DNA from: Elainella saxicola E1
Lineage (GTDB): Bacteria; Cyanobacteriota; Cyanobacteriia; Elainellales; Elainellaceae
NCBI GenBank assembly: GCA_002796835.1
Contig: LUGL01000019.1
Location: 59,906-115,432 of the forward strand
Direction of reading: 5' to 3'
DNA: 55,527 bases
How positions within the stretch are numbered: position 1 is the first letter of the stretch; each line of letters begins with the position of its first letter. Below, piece after piece: positions 54,901-55,527 of the stretch. The notes below the pieces were generated by a model. The model saw only the letters and a program-made list of their open reading frames with translations. It had not been told where the DNA came from and ran no database searches. The translations under genes were made by a program, and so were the position numbers.

Positions 54901-55527
54901 TTCGCCAAACTCTCCTTGAACGGCTGCATTGGCATCTACATACTGACTGGCTACCGTCTGACTGGATTCCTGTTGCGATCGATCGTTTTGGGTCGGATCC
55001 GCATCCCCGGTCATGTCCACTCTGGGACGTTCTCCGGCTGAGGTGGATAAGCCCGAATCAGAACTGGGCAACTGTCGCAAAAAGCGCCGTACAGCTCCCA
55101 TCAGCCAATCCCACCAGCTGCCGCCCCCATCCTCCTGAGGTTCTGTGACTTGAGTTTGCAGCTGACTGGCAGGCACCGGCGTGGTTGGAGCTTCAGCATT
55201 CACATGGGGTGGGCTGCCTTCTCGTCCCGATTGCTGCATGGGGTCTGGAGCAGTCCTTGATTCCAGGCTGGTCGGAGTTGTTGCAGGCCGATCGGTCAAA
55301 CGCGGAATGCCGGTTGGACTTTCGATCGTCGGCAAGCTCGCCTCTAAATCTTGATGCTCCTGGGCTTGAATTTGCGGTGTAGCGGCCTCGACCTGACTCA
55401 TCGCCTGACCCATAGCGCTAGGGGAAACTGTGGCCAGCGATTGCAATAGGGTTTCGGCGTTACTGGTGTTGAGGGTGAGTTCTGGGGAGGGAGGGTTTGT
55501 TGATTGGGAAGTGGGGGGAGTAGAGGG
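51976..55527 (-). CDS. Very large putative CIS cargo/effector with EndoU-like C terminus, 5' end outside the window
   Basis: The reading frame has no stop up to the window edge, so the N terminus is missing; at least 1183 codons are visible. From the N side: a Pro/Thr/Ser-rich stretch, a Gln/Glu-rich coiled coil (about 54744-54370), and a basic helical region with RVKGAVSDFFDGLKRRIN-type helices. An Ala/Thr/Glu-rich linker with TSAEA repeats follows, then two or three hydrophobic helices (53170-52995). The last 145 residues carry HILEGH (histidine codons at 52264-52266 and 52249-52251), then STVF, a pattern seen in bacterial EndoU/BECR-fold RNases. A toxin-like delivered effector is the inference. 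An unusual structural tail protein cannot be excluded. Confidence 0.6.
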   Translation of the reverse strand, partial: PSTPPTSQSTNPPSPELTLNTSNAETLLQSLATVSPSAMGQAMSQVEAATPQIQAQEHQDLEASLPTIESPTGIPRLTDRPATTPTSLESRTAPDPMQQSGREGSPPHVNAEAPTTPVPASQLQTQVTEPQEDGGGSWWDWLMGAVRRFLRQLPSSDSGLSTSAGERPRVDMTGDADPTQNDRSQQESSQTVASQYVDANAAVQGEFGENSIAPTRPPSSLSPTLPNSTAPSAAGEAITQPQALRPEVLTGFDQSGTDWLQTEVRQRSEQRQQAWADYQQQSQQHRQETQQQLEEETQRVAEEQREAQGLARRDVAEQRQQWQAENRQIQEQYNTQSEASRRSTDTQIQQEMQTAETNSDRELTRTEGLAEQDRRSTESNAESVRQEAENRPRSFWDRVKGAVSDFFDGLKRRINSMFDALRRRVRQLIEGAKRLVRGWIESARRAIVGFIRGFGEALKVIASIALVAFPETAHRVRGWIDDRVEGAVDVVNRAADALQAFAARVLDALGAALDFVLSVYQRFYTLLIDGLKFLTVGLIEIMERISHLVEAAGLVPDHFLGQVSEEFLGMDLTQPLPFERSAAPETTAPAAMTTADGATPMEGTGAAADVLTRSTLTASDVSVDPIVPLELNPALLASLNLQDGEEQIFGNSTDPARSVAALQQDLLTNPEGTAEPTATSAEATSAEATSAEATSAEATDPSSMPATLPEAEAEQPAASQPEDVEARLAQMMAQEPQGCQNEASSQQADQSSFPEHLKFGPLTVGQRARYLMNQMLKGVRHWFSCNWPWLVAAAIGVLTVLVVAEILSGGAITAALPPLMQLLGAILLGVSLVRAAAYVGDYLMQGWAGQIVTAAKSLARGLAIAAVELVFTLLFDLNTILETARNGLRATLRASVATARQSVRTLARSGRRLLRAGLRTVRRPGMAARLVGRVALRRGRIIFQGLERGFTRGVRSLDELAERLFQRLRFHRFKIRRVGRLMQLWGYINPWVLIMEGPAAGELLQVGEAEVRGVAEGAQTTITRGGKPVSVRVTADPRIPPLRDALGATGALSNPEYLRLVGTYTRRGGRRGNVLRLSPGDPTRGWQHILEGHVAATFNPAARAGRPVSTVFTGTPHQYAELLQEAVMNQAVLRAMQAGGPERIALVLRRQSMELVIDMAQAEIVTFHAVGRITNPTLFVVRR
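53431..53490 (-). repeat. Four 15-bp tandem repeats in the effector gene
   Basis: The unit ggttgcctcagcact repeats at 53431, 53446, 53461 and 53476 (last copy with cgct). On the coding strand it gives TSAEA four times. Slippage in this linker would change length by five residues without a frameshift. Confidence 0.85.

Noticed and set aside
35533-55527. Prophage
   Set aside because: No capsid, portal, terminase, lysis or integrase gene is present, and DUF4157, DUF6519, LysM and PAAR-like genes are typical of eCIS loci. Only part of the locus is visible, so this is not absolute.
1-55527. CRISPR arrays, rRNA operons, complete insertion sequences with transposase genes
   Set aside because: None found on either strand. 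The regular repeats seen are coding (Pro-Thr, TSAEA, pentapeptide) or short C-rich elements.
1-55527. Frequent GCGATCGC / GATCGATC motifs as special sites
   Set aside because: These are the HIP1-type palindromes spread over most cyanobacterial genomes; they support the host assignment but mark no local feature.

Overview
The window comes from a cyanobacterium. HIP1 octamers (GCGATCGC) and GATCGATC-type motifs recur throughout. Several families are cyanobacterial or largely so: the CoaR cobalt sensor, DUF2103, DUF3288 and small conserved orphans. Base composition is about 50% GC with few strong Shine-Dalgarno sites. A filamentous Leptolyngbya/Oscillatoria-like lineage would fit, but the sequence does not prove it.

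Layout. 1-4.4 kb: ileS and an RNase D-like exonuclease. 4.4-7.4 kb: a mobile-looking patch with an inverted pair of short repeats, a lone rolling-circle (HUH) Rep gene framed by dyads and a nested hairpin, a RelE-type toxin-antitoxin pair, and a possible structured RNA. 7.5-26.8 kb: housekeeping and stress genes, namely GST, Dps, UvsE endonuclease, a GT2/acyltransferase exopolysaccharide pair, SixA, a cytosine deaminase with an ABC permease, Ap4A phosphorylase, ClpS with DUF2103, pentapeptide and three-repeat orphan proteins, DUF155, MgtC, GNAT and an AmpG-like carrier. 27.0-32.0 kb: a TRAP transporter whose small (DctQ) and large (DctM) membrane subunits are separated by a multicopper oxidase gene. 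That oxidase carries a Pro-Thr linker and RTX repeats at its C terminus. 32.0-35.2 kb: the divergent cobalt-resistance pair coaR/coaT, with a MerR-type promoter that has a 20-bp spacer.

35.5-55.5 kb, all on the minus strand: the baseplate, hub and spike half of an extracellular-type contractile injection system (eCIS, related to Afp/PVC and the cyanobacterial CIS). Transcription runs from high to low coordinates. First come a very large putative effector open at the window edge with an EndoU-like C terminus, a 232-aa orphan, and a DUF4157 protein with two HExxH sites. These are followed by tube-like protein, LysM protein, gp27-like hub, gpV-like spike, PAAR-like tip, gp25, two gp6/J-like wedge proteins, a tail-I-like protein and a DUF6519/beta-helix protein. 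Sheath, tube, ATPase, tape measure and cap genes are not in the window and would have to lie beyond 55527 or elsewhere.

The most promising undescribed biology is the cargo end of the CIS locus (49.7-55.5 kb): a presumptive RNase-toxin effector, a double-metallopeptidase candidate and an orphan between them. The secreted multicopper oxidase inside a TRAP operon comes next. All functional calls are read from motifs; no database search was possible.
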